Shown: one piece after another, positions 9,531 through 18,945 of the stretch
Layout: the number at the start of each line of letters is the position of its first letter
Position numbering within the stretch: position 1 is the stretch's first letter
Source: Qipengyuania sp. JC766
Lineage (GTDB): Bacteria > Pseudomonadota > Alphaproteobacteria > Sphingomonadales > Sphingomonadaceae
Direction of reading: 5' to 3'
DNA length: 64,000 bases
Assembly: GCF_040717445.1 (NCBI RefSeq)
Contig: NZ_JBFEFL010000001.1
Span: 2,552,001-2,616,000 of the forward strand
Program-made: the position numbers and the translations under genes
Notes under the pieces: model-generated
Seen by the model: only the letters and a program-made list of their open reading frames with translations
What the model was told of the DNA's origin: nothing
Database searches by the model: none

Positions 9531-9547
9531 TTGCGAATTGTTCGCAA
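9531..9547. promoter_or_regulatory. Fur-like operator in front of the siderophore reductase
   Basis: TTGCGAA and TTCGCAA form a perfect 7-bp inverted repeat with a 3-bp centre. It differs at one position from the palindrome TTGCGAATnATTCGCAA that I recall for Fur in Caulobacter/sphingomonad-type alphaproteobacteria. It sits immediately upstream of an iron-acquisition gene. The assignment is inferred from sequence and context. Confidence 0.6.
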
Positions 9548-9608
9548 TAGAGGTGGGCGGGCGATACGGGCTTTCAAGGGCTGACTAGGCAAAAGGTCGC
9601 CCGATACG

Positions 9609-9638
9609 AAAAAAGCCCGGCGGTTTGCGCCGGGCTTT
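9609..9638 (-). terminator. Rho-independent terminator after ctrA
   Basis: AAAGCCCGGCG (9612-9622) and CGCCGGGCTTT (9628-9638) form an 11-bp stem with a 5-nt loop. On the minus strand it is followed by a run of T. It lies 31 bp beyond the ctrA stop. Confidence 0.9.
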
Positions 9639-9668
9639 CTCGGAGAATTTCGTGTCGATGACCTTGGA

Positions 9669-10364
9669 TCAGGCGGCTTCCGCCTGGCTGTCCGGATCGC
9701 GCAGGACGTAACCACGGCCCCACACGGTTTCGATGTAGTTTTCGCCGCCGCAAGCGTGGCTGAGCTTCTTGCGCAGCTTGCAGATGAAGACGTCGATGAT
9801 CTTGAGTTCGGGCTCGTCCATGCCGCCATAGAGGTGGTTGAGGAACATTTCCTTGGTCAGCGTGGTGCCCTTGCGCAGGCTGAGCAGCTCCAGCATCGCG
9901 TATTCCTTGCCCGTCAGGTGGACACGCGCGCCGTCGACTTCGACGGTCTTTGCATCGAGGTTTACGGCCAGCTTGCCGGTGCGGATGACCGACTGGCTGT
10001 GGCCCTTGGACCGGCGGACGACGGCATGGATGCGGGCGACCAGCTCTTCCCGGTGGAACGGCTTGGTCACGTAATCGTCGGCGCCGAAGCCGAAGGACCG
10101 GATCTTGGAATCCATTTCCGAAATGCCGGACAGTATCAGGACCGGCGTCTGCACCTTGGCGACGCGCAGTTTCTTCAGGACGTCGTACCCGTGCATGTCG
10201 GGCAGGTTCAGGTCCAGCAGGATGATGTCGTAATCGTACAGCTTGCCCAGATCGAGGCCTTCCTCGCCCAGGTCGGTGCTGTAGACGTTGAACCCTTCCG
10301 TTGTGAGCATGAGCTCGATGGCTTTCGCCGTTGTCGGCTCGTCTTCGATCAACAGTACGCGCAT
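9669..10364 (-). CDS. ctrA: Cell-cycle response regulator CtrA
   Basis: CtrA is an OmpR-type response regulator that, when phosphorylated via CckA-ChpT, controls cell-cycle, motility and envelope genes in alphaproteobacteria. The 231-residue product starts [10 protein letters not shown] with acidic-pocket residues E7-D8, phospho-acceptor D51 ([13 protein letters not shown]), the switch Ser in LILSG and the conserved Lys in [14 protein letters not shown]. The C-terminal winged helix contains the near-invariant CtrA stretch around [15 protein letters not shown] and [20 protein letters not shown]. The ATG at 10364 was chosen over an upstream in-frame start because MRVLLIEDE is the invariant family N-terminus. 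It is followed by a strong terminator. Confidence 0.98.
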   Translation of the reverse strand: MRVLLIEDEPTTAKAIELMLTTEGFNVYSTDLGEEGLDLGKLYDYDIILLDLNLPDMHGYDVLKKLRVAKVQTPVLILSGISEMDSKIRSFGFGADDYVTKPFHREELVARIHAVVRRSKGHSQSVIRTGKLAVNLDAKTVEVDGARVHLTGKEYAMLELLSLRKGTTLTKEMFLNHLYGGMDEPELKIIDVFICKLRKKLSHACGGENYIETVWGRGYVLRDPDSQAEAA

Positions 10365-10556
10365 GGGAAGAGTCCCCCTGTTCCCGTTTTTGCCCCGCGG
10401 TAACACCCCGCTAAGGTGTGTTGTCCCGCATTAACCACACAATGTCTGAACGGAAAAGGTTAATAACCCGTAAAGCTAGGAATCCCGGCGAGTCGTGTGA
10501 CTTGAAAGACTCACTGACGGGGCTTGGCACCGGCGAATGCCGGACCCGTCGGGGCG

Positions 10557-12002
10557 TCAGCGGATGCCCGCCAGCTTCTTCGCGCGGCGTCGTTCCACGC
10601 TGCTGCCGATGCCTTGCGCCTCGCGATATTTGGCGACCGTCCGGCGCGCAATGTCGAAGCCCTCGTCCTTCAGGATCGCGACCAGCTTGTCGTCCGACAG
10701 GATCTTCTTCGGGTCTTCCGCATCGGTCAGCGCCTTGATCCGCGCCTTGACCGCATGGGACGACGCACCTTCGCCGTCCGCCTTGGCGACGCCGCTGGTG
10801 AAGAAATACTTGAGCTCGAACGTGCCGCGCTCGCAATGCAGGTACTTGTTGCTGGTGACGCGGCTCACCGTGCTCTCGTGCATCTCGATCGCCTCGGCCA
10901 CTTCGCGCAAGGTGAGGGGGCGCAGATCCGCCACGCCGCGGCGGAAGAAGCCGTCCTGGCGCTTCACGATCTCGCTCGCGGTTTTGAGGATCGTCTTCTG
11001 CCGCTGGTCCAGTGCGCGCAGCAGCCAGTTGGCATCGGCCAGCTTTTCGTTCAGCCAGCCCTGCGAGGCCTTGTCGCTGCACCCCGCCTCCAGTTCCACG
11101 AGGTAGTCGCGGTTGACGACGATGCGCGGCAGCGTCGCCTCGTTCAGCGCGATGCGCCATTCGCCCTGCGTGCCCGAGGTGATCAGGATGTCGGGCACCA
11201 CGGTCGGTTCGGACGCGCCACCGTAACGCAGGCCCGGCTTCGGATCGTATCCGCGCAGCTCCGCCAGCATGTCGGCGAAATCCTCGTCGTCGACATCGCA
11301 CATGCGTTTCAGCCGGGCGAAATCGCCGCGCGCCAGCAGGTCGAGATTGTCGATCATGCGCGCCATGCAGGGATCGTACCGGTCCGCCTCGCGGGCCTGC
11401 AGGGCGAGGCATTCGGAAAGGTCGCGCGCACCGACGCCCGTCGGCTCCAGCGACTGCACCAGGGTCAGCGCGCGTTCCGCCTCGGCCTGCGGGATCTGCA
11501 GGTCGCCCGCGACATGCCGGATGTCCGCCGTGAGGTATCCGGCCTCGTCCAGCAGGCCGATCAGGTAGCGCGCGACGAAGGCTTCGCGATCGTCGCGCGC
11601 CACCGTGCCCAGCTGGCTTTCCAGATGCTCGACCAGCGTCGGGCCGTCCGTGCCGCGTTCCTCGATGCCGGGCAGGTCGGCATCGGACATGGTGCCGAGC
11701 GCGCTGCCCCATTCGCCGGTGTCCGGCTCCGGATCGAGCGCTTCTTTCGCAATGTCGAGTGCAGCCTCGCCGTCCGCGCCGCCCGCTTCCGGTTCCGCGG
11801 ACGGCAGGTCGATATCGCCCGGATCGCCGGCCTCGCGGCTGACCTCGCCCGCCTCGAGCAGGGGATTGTTCTCCAGCGCCTCACCGACAAAGGCCTCGAT
11901 TTCGAGATTCGACAGCGTCAGCAGCTGGATCGCCTGCTGCATCTGCGGCGTCATCACCAGCGACTGGGACTGCCTGAGGTCTAGTCTCGGGCCCAGAGCC
12001 AT
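10557..12002 (-). CDS. rpoN: RNA polymerase sigma-54 factor RpoN
   Basis: Sigma-54 directs RNA polymerase to -24/-12 promoters, with enhancer-binding AAA+ activators supplying ATP-driven melting. The 481-residue product has the N-terminal region I (RLDLRQSQSLVMTPQMQQAIQLL), an acidic region II (about residues 50-110), the core-binding domain, a helix-turn-helix (LREVAEAIEMHESTVSR) and the C-terminal RpoN box ARRTVAKYRE that reads the -24 element. It starts 26 bp after lptB on the same strand, which is the classical lptB-rpoN order. A compact hairpin at about 10517-10550 follows the stop but has no T-run. hpf/ptsN, often downstream, are not here; ctrA is. Confidence 0.97.
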   Translation of the reverse strand: MALGPRLDLRQSQSLVMTPQMQQAIQLLTLSNLEIEAFVGEALENNPLLEAGEVSREAGDPGDIDLPSAEPEAGGADGEAALDIAKEALDPEPDTGEWGSALGTMSDADLPGIEERGTDGPTLVEHLESQLGTVARDDREAFVARYLIGLLDEAGYLTADIRHVAGDLQIPQAEAERALTLVQSLEPTGVGARDLSECLALQAREADRYDPCMARMIDNLDLLARGDFARLKRMCDVDDEDFADMLAELRGYDPKPGLRYGGASEPTVVPDILITSGTQGEWRIALNEATLPRIVVNRDYLVELEAGCSDKASQGWLNEKLADANWLLRALDQRQKTILKTASEIVKRQDGFFRRGVADLRPLTLREVAEAIEMHESTVSRVTSNKYLHCERGTFELKYFFTSGVAKADGEGASSHAVKARIKALTDAEDPKKILSDDKLVAILKDEGFDIARRTVAKYREAQGIGSSVERRRAKKLAGIR

Positions 12003-12028
12003 GGCGGACTACCGGTTTGCGCGCCGCG

Positions 12029-12814
12029 TCACAGGGTGAAACCCTCGCCGAGATAGAGCCGCTTCACGTTCTCGTCCGCCACCAGTTCCTGCGGCGTTCC
12101 GGCGAACAGCACCTGTCCGCCGTAGATGATGCAGGCCCGGTCCACGATTTCCAGCGTCTCGCGCACGTTGTGGTCGGTGATGAGCACGCCGATACCGCGC
12201 GTCTTGAGGTCGGCCACCAGGTCGCGGATGTCGCTGATCGAAAGCGGATCGATCCCGGCGAAAGGCTCGTCCAGCAGCATGATCGACGGCTTGGCCGCCA
12301 GCGCGCGGGCGATCTCGCAGCGCCGCCGTTCGCCGCCCGAAAGCGCCATGGCGGGCGAATTGCGCAGCCGCGTAAGGCCGAATTCGTCGAGCAGCCGCTC
12401 GAGCTCGGCCTCGCGGGTCTTGCGGTCCGGCTCGACCAGCTCCAGCACGGTGCGGATGTTCTTTTCGACCGTCAGGCCGCGGAAAATGCTGGTTTCCTGC
12501 GGCAGGTAACCGAGGCCCAGAATCGCGCGGCGATACATGGGCAGCTTGGTCACGTCCTCGCCATCCATCAGGATCCGGCCGCTGTCCGGCTTCACCAGCC
12601 CCATGATCGAATAAAAGCAGGTCGTCTTGCCGGCCCCGTTCGGCCCGAGCAGGCCCAGCACTTCACCCTTGGCGACGCTGAGCGAGATATCGGTCAGGAC
12701 CGCGCGCTTGTCGTAGCTCTTGGCGATCGAGACGACCTGCAGGCCGCCATCGACCAGGTCGGGGCTGGCATTCGCGACAGGGTGTGCATCCTGAAGGTCA
12801 TCGAGCGTGCTCAT
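12029..12814 (-). CDS. lptB: LPS export ABC transporter ATP-binding protein LptB
   Basis: LptB powers extraction of lipopolysaccharide from the inner membrane as part of LptB2FGC. The 261-residue product has Walker A GPNGAGKT at 57-64, the Q-loop in LGYLPQETSIF, the signature LSGGERRR, Walker B IMLLDEPFAGIDP and the switch His in ITDHNVRETL. An N-terminal extension of about 20 residues precedes the usual family start. It leads into rpoN with a 26-bp gap, so the pair is probably an operon. The usual upstream lptC and lptA are absent: the next gene upstream is on the other strand. Confidence 0.95.
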   Translation of the reverse strand: MSTLDDLQDAHPVANASPDLVDGGLQVVSIAKSYDKRAVLTDISLSVAKGEVLGLLGPNGAGKTTCFYSIMGLVKPDSGRILMDGEDVTKLPMYRRAILGLGYLPQETSIFRGLTVEKNIRTVLELVEPDRKTREAELERLLDEFGLTRLRNSPAMALSGGERRRCEIARALAAKPSIMLLDEPFAGIDPLSISDIRDLVADLKTRGIGVLITDHNVRETLEIVDRACIIYGGQVLFAGTPQELVADENVKRLYLGEGFTL

Positions 12815-12926
12815 GGGTGGCGAGGTGTCCTATCCGGCGCGCGGTTGCAAGGGTGCAATCGACCAACTGGCAGGATTCCTGCATAGGCCGCAGATCGCCC
12901 GGTCCGGGCCGGCTCGTGCGCCCTAC

Positions 12927-12955
12927 TTGATTGTCGTTCATCGAAGTGAAATACT
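12927..12955 (+). promoter_or_regulatory. Candidate sigma-70-type promoter for the gene at 12986
   Basis: TTGATT (12927-12932) and AATACT (12950-12955) are separated by 17 bp. They sit 30 bp upstream of the likely start codon, in the 171-bp divergent gap between lptB and the small membrane protein. This is a match by eye only. Confidence 0.35.
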
Positions 12956-12985
12956 CCGACTCGGGTGAGAGGAATGGAGAGGCAC

Positions 12986-13375
12986 ATGGCAAACCAGGGG
13001 ACAAAGTTCCGGAGCCGCGCCGCATATCACGACAGGTCGGCGCATGCCGGTCGCGACTGGCGCAAGTCCATGAGCGACAATGTGGCGTATGCCCTGCTCG
13101 TCTATACCGGCATCACGATTTTCGTCACCGTCGGCGCGATGAAGGCATTCCATCTGTCGCTGCTGCCGTACTTCGCTCTCGCCGTCCTTGTCGCAGCGAT
13201 CATCCCGGCGTGCCGCGCATTCGAGAAGCGGTGGGCTTCGTTGAGCGACAACGAGGCCTCGGATCCGGCCTTCGCCGGTGCATATCGCAGGGACCAGTTC
13301 GGCCTGTGGCTGCTCGCCATCGGCCTACCGCTCGCGCTTGCGGCCCTGATCAAGTTGCTGGCTTCGATCGTCTGA
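12986..13375 (+). CDS. Small hypothetical membrane protein, about three transmembrane segments
   Basis: The 129-residue product starts MANQGTKFRSR with a basic N-terminal 35 residues. It then has hydrophobic segments at about residues 38-55 and 58-78 and a C-terminal one ending in IKLLASIV. In-frame starts also exist at 12965 (GTG) and 12974, but the ATG at 12986 is preceded at good spacing by GGAGAGG. It is followed within 60 bp by the BON-MscS gene on the same strand, which suggests co-expression. I do not recognise the family; its membrane location is inferred from hydropathy only. Confidence 0.65.
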   Translation: MANQGTKFRSRAAYHDRSAHAGRDWRKSMSDNVAYALLVYTGITIFVTVGAMKAFHLSLLPYFALAVLVAAIIPACRAFEKRWASLSDNEASDPAFAGAYRRDQFGLWLLAIGLPLALAALIKLLASIV

Positions 13376-13434
13376 GCCGGAACCCGGCGCGGGTCCAAGC
13401 GCTGGACGTGCATGTCCGCCAGCGCATCAGCATC

Positions 13435-14835
13435 GTGAAGTCCGTTTTCTCTTTCCTGCTGTTGCTCTCCGTATGGCTGGCGACCGCGACGGGTGGTCAG
13501 GCACTGGGGATTCCGCTGCCCGACACTGCCGAACCGACCGAGGCCGCGTCGCAGCCCGCGCCGTCGATCGAAGCGGAGCGCGATCCCTCGCAGGACGAGC
13601 GGATCGCGCAGCGCATCCGGGGTTTCTTCGGGGCGATCGGCAAGTTCTCGGCCGTGACTGTCGATGTGACGGAAGGCGTGGTGACGCTGTCCGGCACCGT
13701 GCCGGAACAGGCGGATATAGAAGAGGCGGCCCGGCTGGCGGGCAATGTCCAGGGCGTCGTCACGGTTGAAAACACGCTGGAGCGCGACGTGTCGCTCGGC
13801 GGCGGGCTGGGTGCGATCGGAAGCGTGGAGGATCGCTTCGCCGACTTCGTGCAGATGCTGCCGCTTCTGGGCGCGGCGTTGCTGGTCGCCCTTGCCATCG
13901 GCACGGCCGGGTATCTGCTGGCAGGCTTCGGCTCGCTCTGGCGGCGCGTCACGCCGAACCCGTTCCTCGCTGAACTGGTCGCGAGCGCGATCCGCTTCGG
14001 TTTCATCATCCTCGGTCTGGTGATCGCGCTGGACATGATCGGCGCGGGCGCGCTGCTTGGGGCCGTTCTCGGCGGGGCGGGGGTCATCGGCATCGCGCTC
14101 GGCTTCGCGATGCGCGACACGATCGAGAACTATGTCGCATCGCTCATGCTGAGCCTGCGACAGCCGTTCCGGGCCAACGACCATGTCCTGATCGACGATC
14201 TGGAAGGCCGGGTCATCCGCCTGACCAGCAGGGCGACCATCCTCATGACGCTCGACGGCAACCATTTGCGCATCCCGAACGGCCAGGTCTTCAAGGCCGT
14301 CATCCTGAACTACACGCGCAATCCGCAGCGGCGTTTCGAATTCGAAATGGGCATCGATGCCGACGACAATCCCGATGCCGCGCGCCGCCTCGGGCGCGAG
14401 ACGATGGCGGGCCTGCCGTTCGTCCTGGCCGACCCCGGCCCGGAGGCGCGGACCGTGGCGGTCGGCGATTCGAATATCGTGATCAAGTTCCTCGGCTGGA
14501 TCGACCAGACAGAGGCGGACTTCTTCAAGGCACGCAGCCGTGCGCTTGCCGCGGTGAAGACGGCCTTGGAAGGTGCCGGCTTCGGGCTTCCCGAGCCGAT
14601 CTACCGGCTGCGCTTCGATCCGCGGACCAATCCGCTCCCCTTCGAAAATATCGGGGAACGTGCCACCAAAGAGGCGCCGCCCACGCCATCCGAACCGCGC
14701 CTGGCACCCGCCCCGGGCGACCATGCGCACGAGGACGTTCGGCCGAGCGACGAGATCGCGCAGATGGTGGAGGCGGAACGGGCGACCGGTGGCGAGGAGA
14801 AGGACCTGCTCGATCGAGGCAGGCCGGTCGAATGA
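13435..14835 (+). CDS. Mechanosensitive ion channel (MscS family) with N-terminal BON domain
   Basis: The 466-residue product has a hydrophobic leader (KSVFSFLLLLSVWLATATG), a periplasmic BON domain at about residues 55-120 (VTVDVTEGVVTLSGTV and ARLAGNVQGVVTVENTLE), then three to four transmembrane segments. The pore-lining Gly/Ala helix is at about 210-235 (LGAVLGGAGVIGIALGFAMRD), followed by the MscS beta and C-terminal domains. MscS proteins vent solutes on hypo-osmotic shock; BON domains usually bind phospholipid or peptidoglycan-side surfaces. No ATG lies at the signal-peptide start, so I use GTG at 13435; GTG at 13408 is an alternative. The acidic tail is probably disordered. It ends 3 bp from the convergent ppa stop. 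Confidence 0.85.
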   Translation: MKSVFSFLLLLSVWLATATGGQALGIPLPDTAEPTEAASQPAPSIEAERDPSQDERIAQRIRGFFGAIGKFSAVTVDVTEGVVTLSGTVPEQADIEEAARLAGNVQGVVTVENTLERDVSLGGGLGAIGSVEDRFADFVQMLPLLGAALLVALAIGTAGYLLAGFGSLWRRVTPNPFLAELVASAIRFGFIILGLVIALDMIGAGALLGAVLGGAGVIGIALGFAMRDTIENYVASLMLSLRQPFRANDHVLIDDLEGRVIRLTSRATILMTLDGNHLRIPNGQVFKAVILNYTRNPQRRFEFEMGIDADDNPDAARRLGRETMAGLPFVLADPGPEARTVAVGDSNIVIKFLGWIDQTEADFFKARSRALAAVKTALEGAGFGLPEPIYRLRFDPRTNPLPFENIGERATKEAPPTPSEPRLAPAPGDHAHEDVRPSDEIAQMVEAERATGGEEKDLLDRGRPVE

Positions 14836-14838
14836 GCC

Positions 14839-15366
14839 TCAGCGTTTTGCGAGTTCGATAGCTTCCAGCACGACCTGGCGCGCATCGGCAGCATCGCCCC
14901 ACTTGCCGATCCGGACCCACTTTTCCTTTTCCAGATCCTTGTAGTGCGTGAAGAAGTGCTCGATCTGCTGGAAGATGATGCTGGGCAGGTCCTTGGTTTC
15001 CGCGACATCCGAATAGTAGGGGAATGTCGTGTCGACCGGCACGCAGATCAGCTTTTCGTCGCCGCCATGCTCGTCTTCCAGGTTCAGGACCCCGATCGGG
15101 CGCGCCCGCACGACGCAGCCCGGAATGAACGGGCTTCGGGCGATGACCAGCGCATCCAGCGGATCGCCGTCCGGGCTGAGCGTATGGGGCACGAAGCCGT
15201 AATTGGCCGGGTACCGCATGGGCGTGTGGAGGATGCGGTCCACGAACAGGGCGCCGCTCTGCTTGTCGAATTCGTACTTCACCGGCTCGCCGCCGGTCGG
15301 AACCTCGATGATGACATTGAGGCTTTCGGGCGGATTGTCGCCCACGGGGATCATGTCGATACGCAT
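14839..15366 (-). CDS. ppa: Inorganic pyrophosphatase (family I)
   Basis: This soluble enzyme hydrolyses pyrophosphate and drives biosynthetic reactions forward. The 175-residue length and the sequence fit bacterial family I. The substrate-binding KYE motif appears as VKYEFDK, followed by the metal-binding signature DGDPLDALV with its three catalytic Asp residues, and later the [15 protein letters not shown] stretch. It is convergent with the BON-MscS gene and divergent from hisS, with 110 bp between the two starts. Confidence 0.97.
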   Translation of the reverse strand: MRIDMIPVGDNPPESLNVIIEVPTGGEPVKYEFDKQSGALFVDRILHTPMRYPANYGFVPHTLSPDGDPLDALVIARSPFIPGCVVRARPIGVLNLEDEHGGDEKLICVPVDTTFPYYSDVAETKDLPSIIFQQIEHFFTHYKDLEKEKWVRIGKWGDAADARQVVLEAIELAKR

Positions 15367-15476
15367 TTGATGGGGTCCCTGTTATGTCGTGTGCGGCCCC
15401 TCTCCCAAGGATCGGCGGCGGCTTAGCGGCTGCGGGCGCATTGCGGAAGGGGGCGCTTGGCCTTACTTGCGCGGCC

Positions 15477-16751
15477 ATGTCGAAAACACCGCAGGCCATC
15501 AGGGGCACCCAGGACATATTCGGACCGGAGGCGGAAAGCTTCGCCTTCGTGGTCGAGACTTTCGAGCGCGTTCGCAAGCTCTATCGCTTTCGCCGGGCCG
15601 AGATGCCGGTGTTCGAGAAAACCGAGGTTTTCGCGCGGTCCATCGGCGAGACGACCGACATCGTGTCGAAGGAAATGTATTCTTTCGAGGACCGCGGCGG
15701 GGAATCCCTCACGCTGCGCCCGGAATTCACGGCGGGCATTTCGCGCGCGTTCCTGTCCAACGGATGGCAGCAATTTGCGCCTTTGAAGCTGGCGACCCAT
15801 GGTCCGCTGTTCCGGTACGAGCGGCCGCAGAAGGGGCGCTATCGGCAGTTCCACCAGATCGATGCGGAGATCATCGACGCAGGCGAACCGCTGGCGGATG
15901 TGGAGTTGCTCACCATGGCGGACCAACTCCTGAAAGAGTTAGGAATCCAGGACGTTACGCTGCACCTCAACACGCTTGGCGATGCCGAGAGCCGCGAAAA
16001 CTGGCGGGCGGCGCTGGTCGATCACTTCCGCGCCGTGAAGGACGAACTGAGCGAGGAATCGCAGGACAGGCTCGAGAAGAACCCGCTCCGCATCCTCGAC
16101 AGCAAGGATCCGCGCGACCGGCGGCATGTCGAAGAAGCGCTCGATATCGACGATTTCCTTTCGGAAGCGGCGCTCGACTTCTTCGCGAAGGTGACCGCCG
16201 GCCTCGATGCCGCGGAGGTCAAGTGGACCCGCGCGCCAAACCTCGTGCGCGGGCTGGACTATTACCGTCACACGGCGTTCGAGTTCATCCCGGACGAAGG
16301 CAGCGAGGCCGCCGCGCGGCTGGGCAGCCAGAGCACCATTCTGGGCGGCGGCCGCTACGACGGGTTGATCGAGAGCCTCGGCGGCGCGCCGACGCCGGCG
16401 GTCGGCTGGGCGGCGGGGATCGAGCGGCTGGCGATGCTGGTGGGCGAGCGGGACATGCCGTCCGCCGACCTCGCCATCGTGATCGAAGGCGATTCGGACC
16501 AGCTCCATGCGTCCGCGGCGCGGCTCGCCATGATGGCGCGGGGCCACGGCATCTCGGCCGAAAGCTTCGCGACCGGATCGCCGCGCAAGCGGTTCGACAA
16601 GGCGGTGAAAAGCGGCGCCAGGGTCGTGATGGCGTTTTCCGAGGACGATGACGGCCGGATGCAGCCCCCTCGCCTGAAGGGGTCGGACGAGGACATCGCG
16701 GCGGTCGGCTCCGCCTTCCTCGAATTTGCCAAGAATATCGGGCAGGACTGA
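15477..16751 (+). CDS. hisS: Histidyl-tRNA synthetase
   Basis: HisRS charges tRNA-His. The 424-residue product begins [16 protein letters not shown] and has class II motif 2 ([19 protein letters not shown]). It also has the two histidine-specific motifs, [15 protein letters not shown] and [14 protein letters not shown], and the motif 3 region [12 protein letters not shown]. The open frame extends further upstream, but ATG 15477 gives the family N-terminus. The prfA start codon follows after 1 bp, and prmC then overlaps prfA, so hisS-prfA-prmC form a tight translation operon. Confidence 0.97.
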   Translation: MSKTPQAIRGTQDIFGPEAESFAFVVETFERVRKLYRFRRAEMPVFEKTEVFARSIGETTDIVSKEMYSFEDRGGESLTLRPEFTAGISRAFLSNGWQQFAPLKLATHGPLFRYERPQKGRYRQFHQIDAEIIDAGEPLADVELLTMADQLLKELGIQDVTLHLNTLGDAESRENWRAALVDHFRAVKDELSEESQDRLEKNPLRILDSKDPRDRRHVEEALDIDDFLSEAALDFFAKVTAGLDAAEVKWTRAPNLVRGLDYYRHTAFEFIPDEGSEAAARLGSQSTILGGGRYDGLIESLGGAPTPAVGWAAGIERLAMLVGERDMPSADLAIVIEGDSDQLHASAARLAMMARGHGISAESFATGSPRKRFDKAVKSGARVVMAFSEDDDGRMQPPRLKGSDEDIAAVGSAFLEFAKNIGQD

Positions 16752-16752
16752 C

Positions 16753-17820
16753 ATGCGGATTCCCGCAGAGCGCCTCGACCAGATCGCCAACCGCTTCGCC
16801 GAGATCGAGGCGCGCATGGCGTCAGGCACACTGGAGGGCGAGGAGTTCGTGGCGGCGAGCCGCGATTATGCCGAGCTGGAGCCGGTGGCGAAGATCGCGG
16901 GCGAAGTGCGCGCGGCGCGGGCGGAAATCGCCGAACTGGAGGAGATGCTCGCCGATCCGGAAATGAAGGCGATGGCGGAAGAGGAACTCGCCGCCATCCG
17001 CGAACGGCTGCCCGAGGCGGAGCGCGAACTGGCGCTCGCCATGCTGCCGCGCGACAGCGCGGATGCGAAACCCGCCATGCTCGAAATCCGGGCCGGCACC
17101 GGTGGCGACGAGGCAGCGCTGTTCGCAGGCGACCTCTACCGCATGTACGAGCGCTTCGCGGCGGAGCAGGGCTGGCGAGTCGAGCCTGTGAGCATGAGCG
17201 CCAGCGAGGTCGGCGGCTTCAAGGAAATCGTCGCCAATGTCAGCGGGCAGGGCGTGTTCGCCAAGCTGAAGTTCGAAAGCGGCGTACACCGCGTCCAGCG
17301 TGTGCCGGAAACCGAGAGCGGCGGGCGCATCCACACCTCCGCCGCGACCGTCGCCGTGCTGCCCGAACCGGACGAGGTGGACGTGCAGGTGGATGCAACC
17401 GACCTGAAGATCGACACCTACCGCGCCAGCGGGGCAGGCGGGCAGCACGTCAACACGACCGATTCCGCGATCCGCATCACGCACTTGCCCACCGGGCTGG
17501 TCGTAACCTGCCAGGACGGGCGCAGCCAGCACAAGAACCGCGAAAAGGCGATGCAGGTGCTGCGCGCGCGTCTCTACGAGCAGCAGCGCGAAGCGACGCA
17601 GGGCGCCGAGGCGGAGGCACGCAAGGCCATGGTCGGTTCGGGCGACCGGTCCGAACGCATCCGCACCTACAACTACCCGCAAGGGCGCGTGACCGACCAT
17701 CGCATCGGCCTGACCCTGCAGAAGCTGCCGCAGATCATCGCCGGGCCCGGCTTGAGCGAACTGGTCGACGCGCTGATCGCCGAGGACGAGGCCAAGCGCC
17801 TCGCGGCCATGGATGGCTGA
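16753..17820 (+). CDS. prfA: Peptide chain release factor 1
   Basis: RF1 reads UAA and UAG and triggers peptidyl-tRNA hydrolysis. The 355-residue product carries the RF1-type tripeptide codon-reading motif PxT as P185-E186-T187 (not the SPF of RF2) and the catalytic GGQ at 229-231, whose Gln is normally methylated by PrmC. The start at 16753 leaves a 1-bp gap after hisS. The last 8 bases overlap the start of prmC, a coupling that fits enzyme and substrate being made together. Confidence 0.98.
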   Translation: MRIPAERLDQIANRFAEIEARMASGTLEGEEFVAASRDYAELEPVAKIAGEVRAARAEIAELEEMLADPEMKAMAEEELAAIRERLPEAERELALAMLPRDSADAKPAMLEIRAGTGGDEAALFAGDLYRMYERFAAEQGWRVEPVSMSASEVGGFKEIVANVSGQGVFAKLKFESGVHRVQRVPETESGGRIHTSAATVAVLPEPDEVDVQVDATDLKIDTYRASGAGGQHVNTTDSAIRITHLPTGLVVTCQDGRSQHKNREKAMQVLRARLYEQQREATQGAEAEARKAMVGSGDRSERIRTYNYPQGRVTDHRIGLTLQKLPQIIAGPGLSELVDALIAEDEAKRLAAMDG

Positions 17821-18685
17821 CGCGCCCGGCGGGCAAGACGGGACTACGAAGGCAGGGGAGGCGCTACGCGCTGCCACGGACCGGCTGGCGGCCACCAGCG
17901 ACACGCCCCGGCTCGATGCCGAACTGCTGATGGCGCACGCGCTGGACGTGTCGCGCTCGGACCTGCTTCTCCGGCATCTCGGCGCCGCGGTGCCGGACGG
18001 TTTCGCCGCGCTGGTCGAACGGCGGGCGGCGCGCGAGCCGGTCGCCTACATCATCGGGCGCCAGGAATTCTACGGGCTGGACCTGCGCGTCTCGCCTGAC
18101 GTGCTGATTCCGCGCGGGGACAGCGAGACGCTGATCGAGGCGGCACGGGCCCGGTTCGAAACCGGCCCGCCGGCGCGGATCCTGGACCTCGGTACGGGTT
18201 CGGGCGCCCTGCTGCTGGCGGCGATGGATCTGTTTCCTGACGCCGAAGGCGTGGGGCTCGACGCATCCTTCGGCGCGGTTCGCATGGCGCAGTGCAATGC
18301 GCGCCGGCTCGGCATGGCGGACCGCGCGCGCTTCCTGCGGCGCAACTGGCGAAAGGCCGGCTGGGCGCGGGACCTCGGCCGGTTCGACCTGGTGCTGTGC
18401 AATCCCCCCTATGTCGAGACGACTGCCGAACTGGAACCCGAAGTGGCGGCGTTCGAGCCTGCGTCCGCGCTTTTTTCCGGGCTCGAAGGCCTCGACGACT
18501 ACACCATCCTGCTGCCGCAGGTGGGCGATCATCTGTCCCCGCACGGGCTGGCCATATTCGAGATCGGCCACGAACAAGGCGATTCGGTCGCCGCGATTGG
18601 CACCGCCGCAGGGTTGCAATCGCGGCTCCACCGCGACCTCGCGGGGCGGGCGCGCGCCCTTTCGTTCACAGTATTGGGCCATTAA
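17813..18685 (+). CDS. prmC: Release factor glutamine methyltransferase PrmC (HemK)
   Basis: PrmC N5-methylates the Gln of the GGQ motif in release factors using SAM. The 290-residue product has an N-terminal helical substrate-binding domain. The SAM-binding motif is [14 protein letters not shown], and the catalytic NPPY motif is in [11 protein letters not shown]. It overlaps prfA by 8 bp. The first 20 residues are hydrophilic and may not all be needed; ATG 17813 is the only start that precedes the conserved region at normal spacing. A 260-bp gap follows before the DUF4167 gene, in which I see no gene and no clear terminator. Confidence 0.96.
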   Translation: MADAPGGQDGTTKAGEALRAATDRLAATSDTPRLDAELLMAHALDVSRSDLLLRHLGAAVPDGFAALVERRAAREPVAYIIGRQEFYGLDLRVSPDVLIPRGDSETLIEAARARFETGPPARILDLGTGSGALLLAAMDLFPDAEGVGLDASFGAVRMAQCNARRLGMADRARFLRRNWRKAGWARDLGRFDLVLCNPPYVETTAELEPEVAAFEPASALFSGLEGLDDYTILLPQVGDHLSPHGLAIFEIGHEQGDSVAAIGTAAGLQSRLHRDLAGRARALSFTVLGH

Positions 18686-18945
18686 GGCTTGTGTAAAGCG
18701 GTCCGAGTAGTTACCTCGAATTCCAAGGCCAGCGGATTGCGGCGAGCCGGATGTTTCTTCCGAACAGCGCCGCGCCCCGTTCGCCTTAGCTCCGAAACTC
18801 GCGAATACGTACTGGCGGACAGCGTCGGTGCGAGAAGGCGAAAGGGGCATGCGCGCCGCAAGGGGCGGCCCGCAAGAGGGGTTACATGACTTGGGCAATC
18901 GAATGGTTCGGTGCAGCCCGGTCCCTGTGAGGGAAGAGTTTTCCT

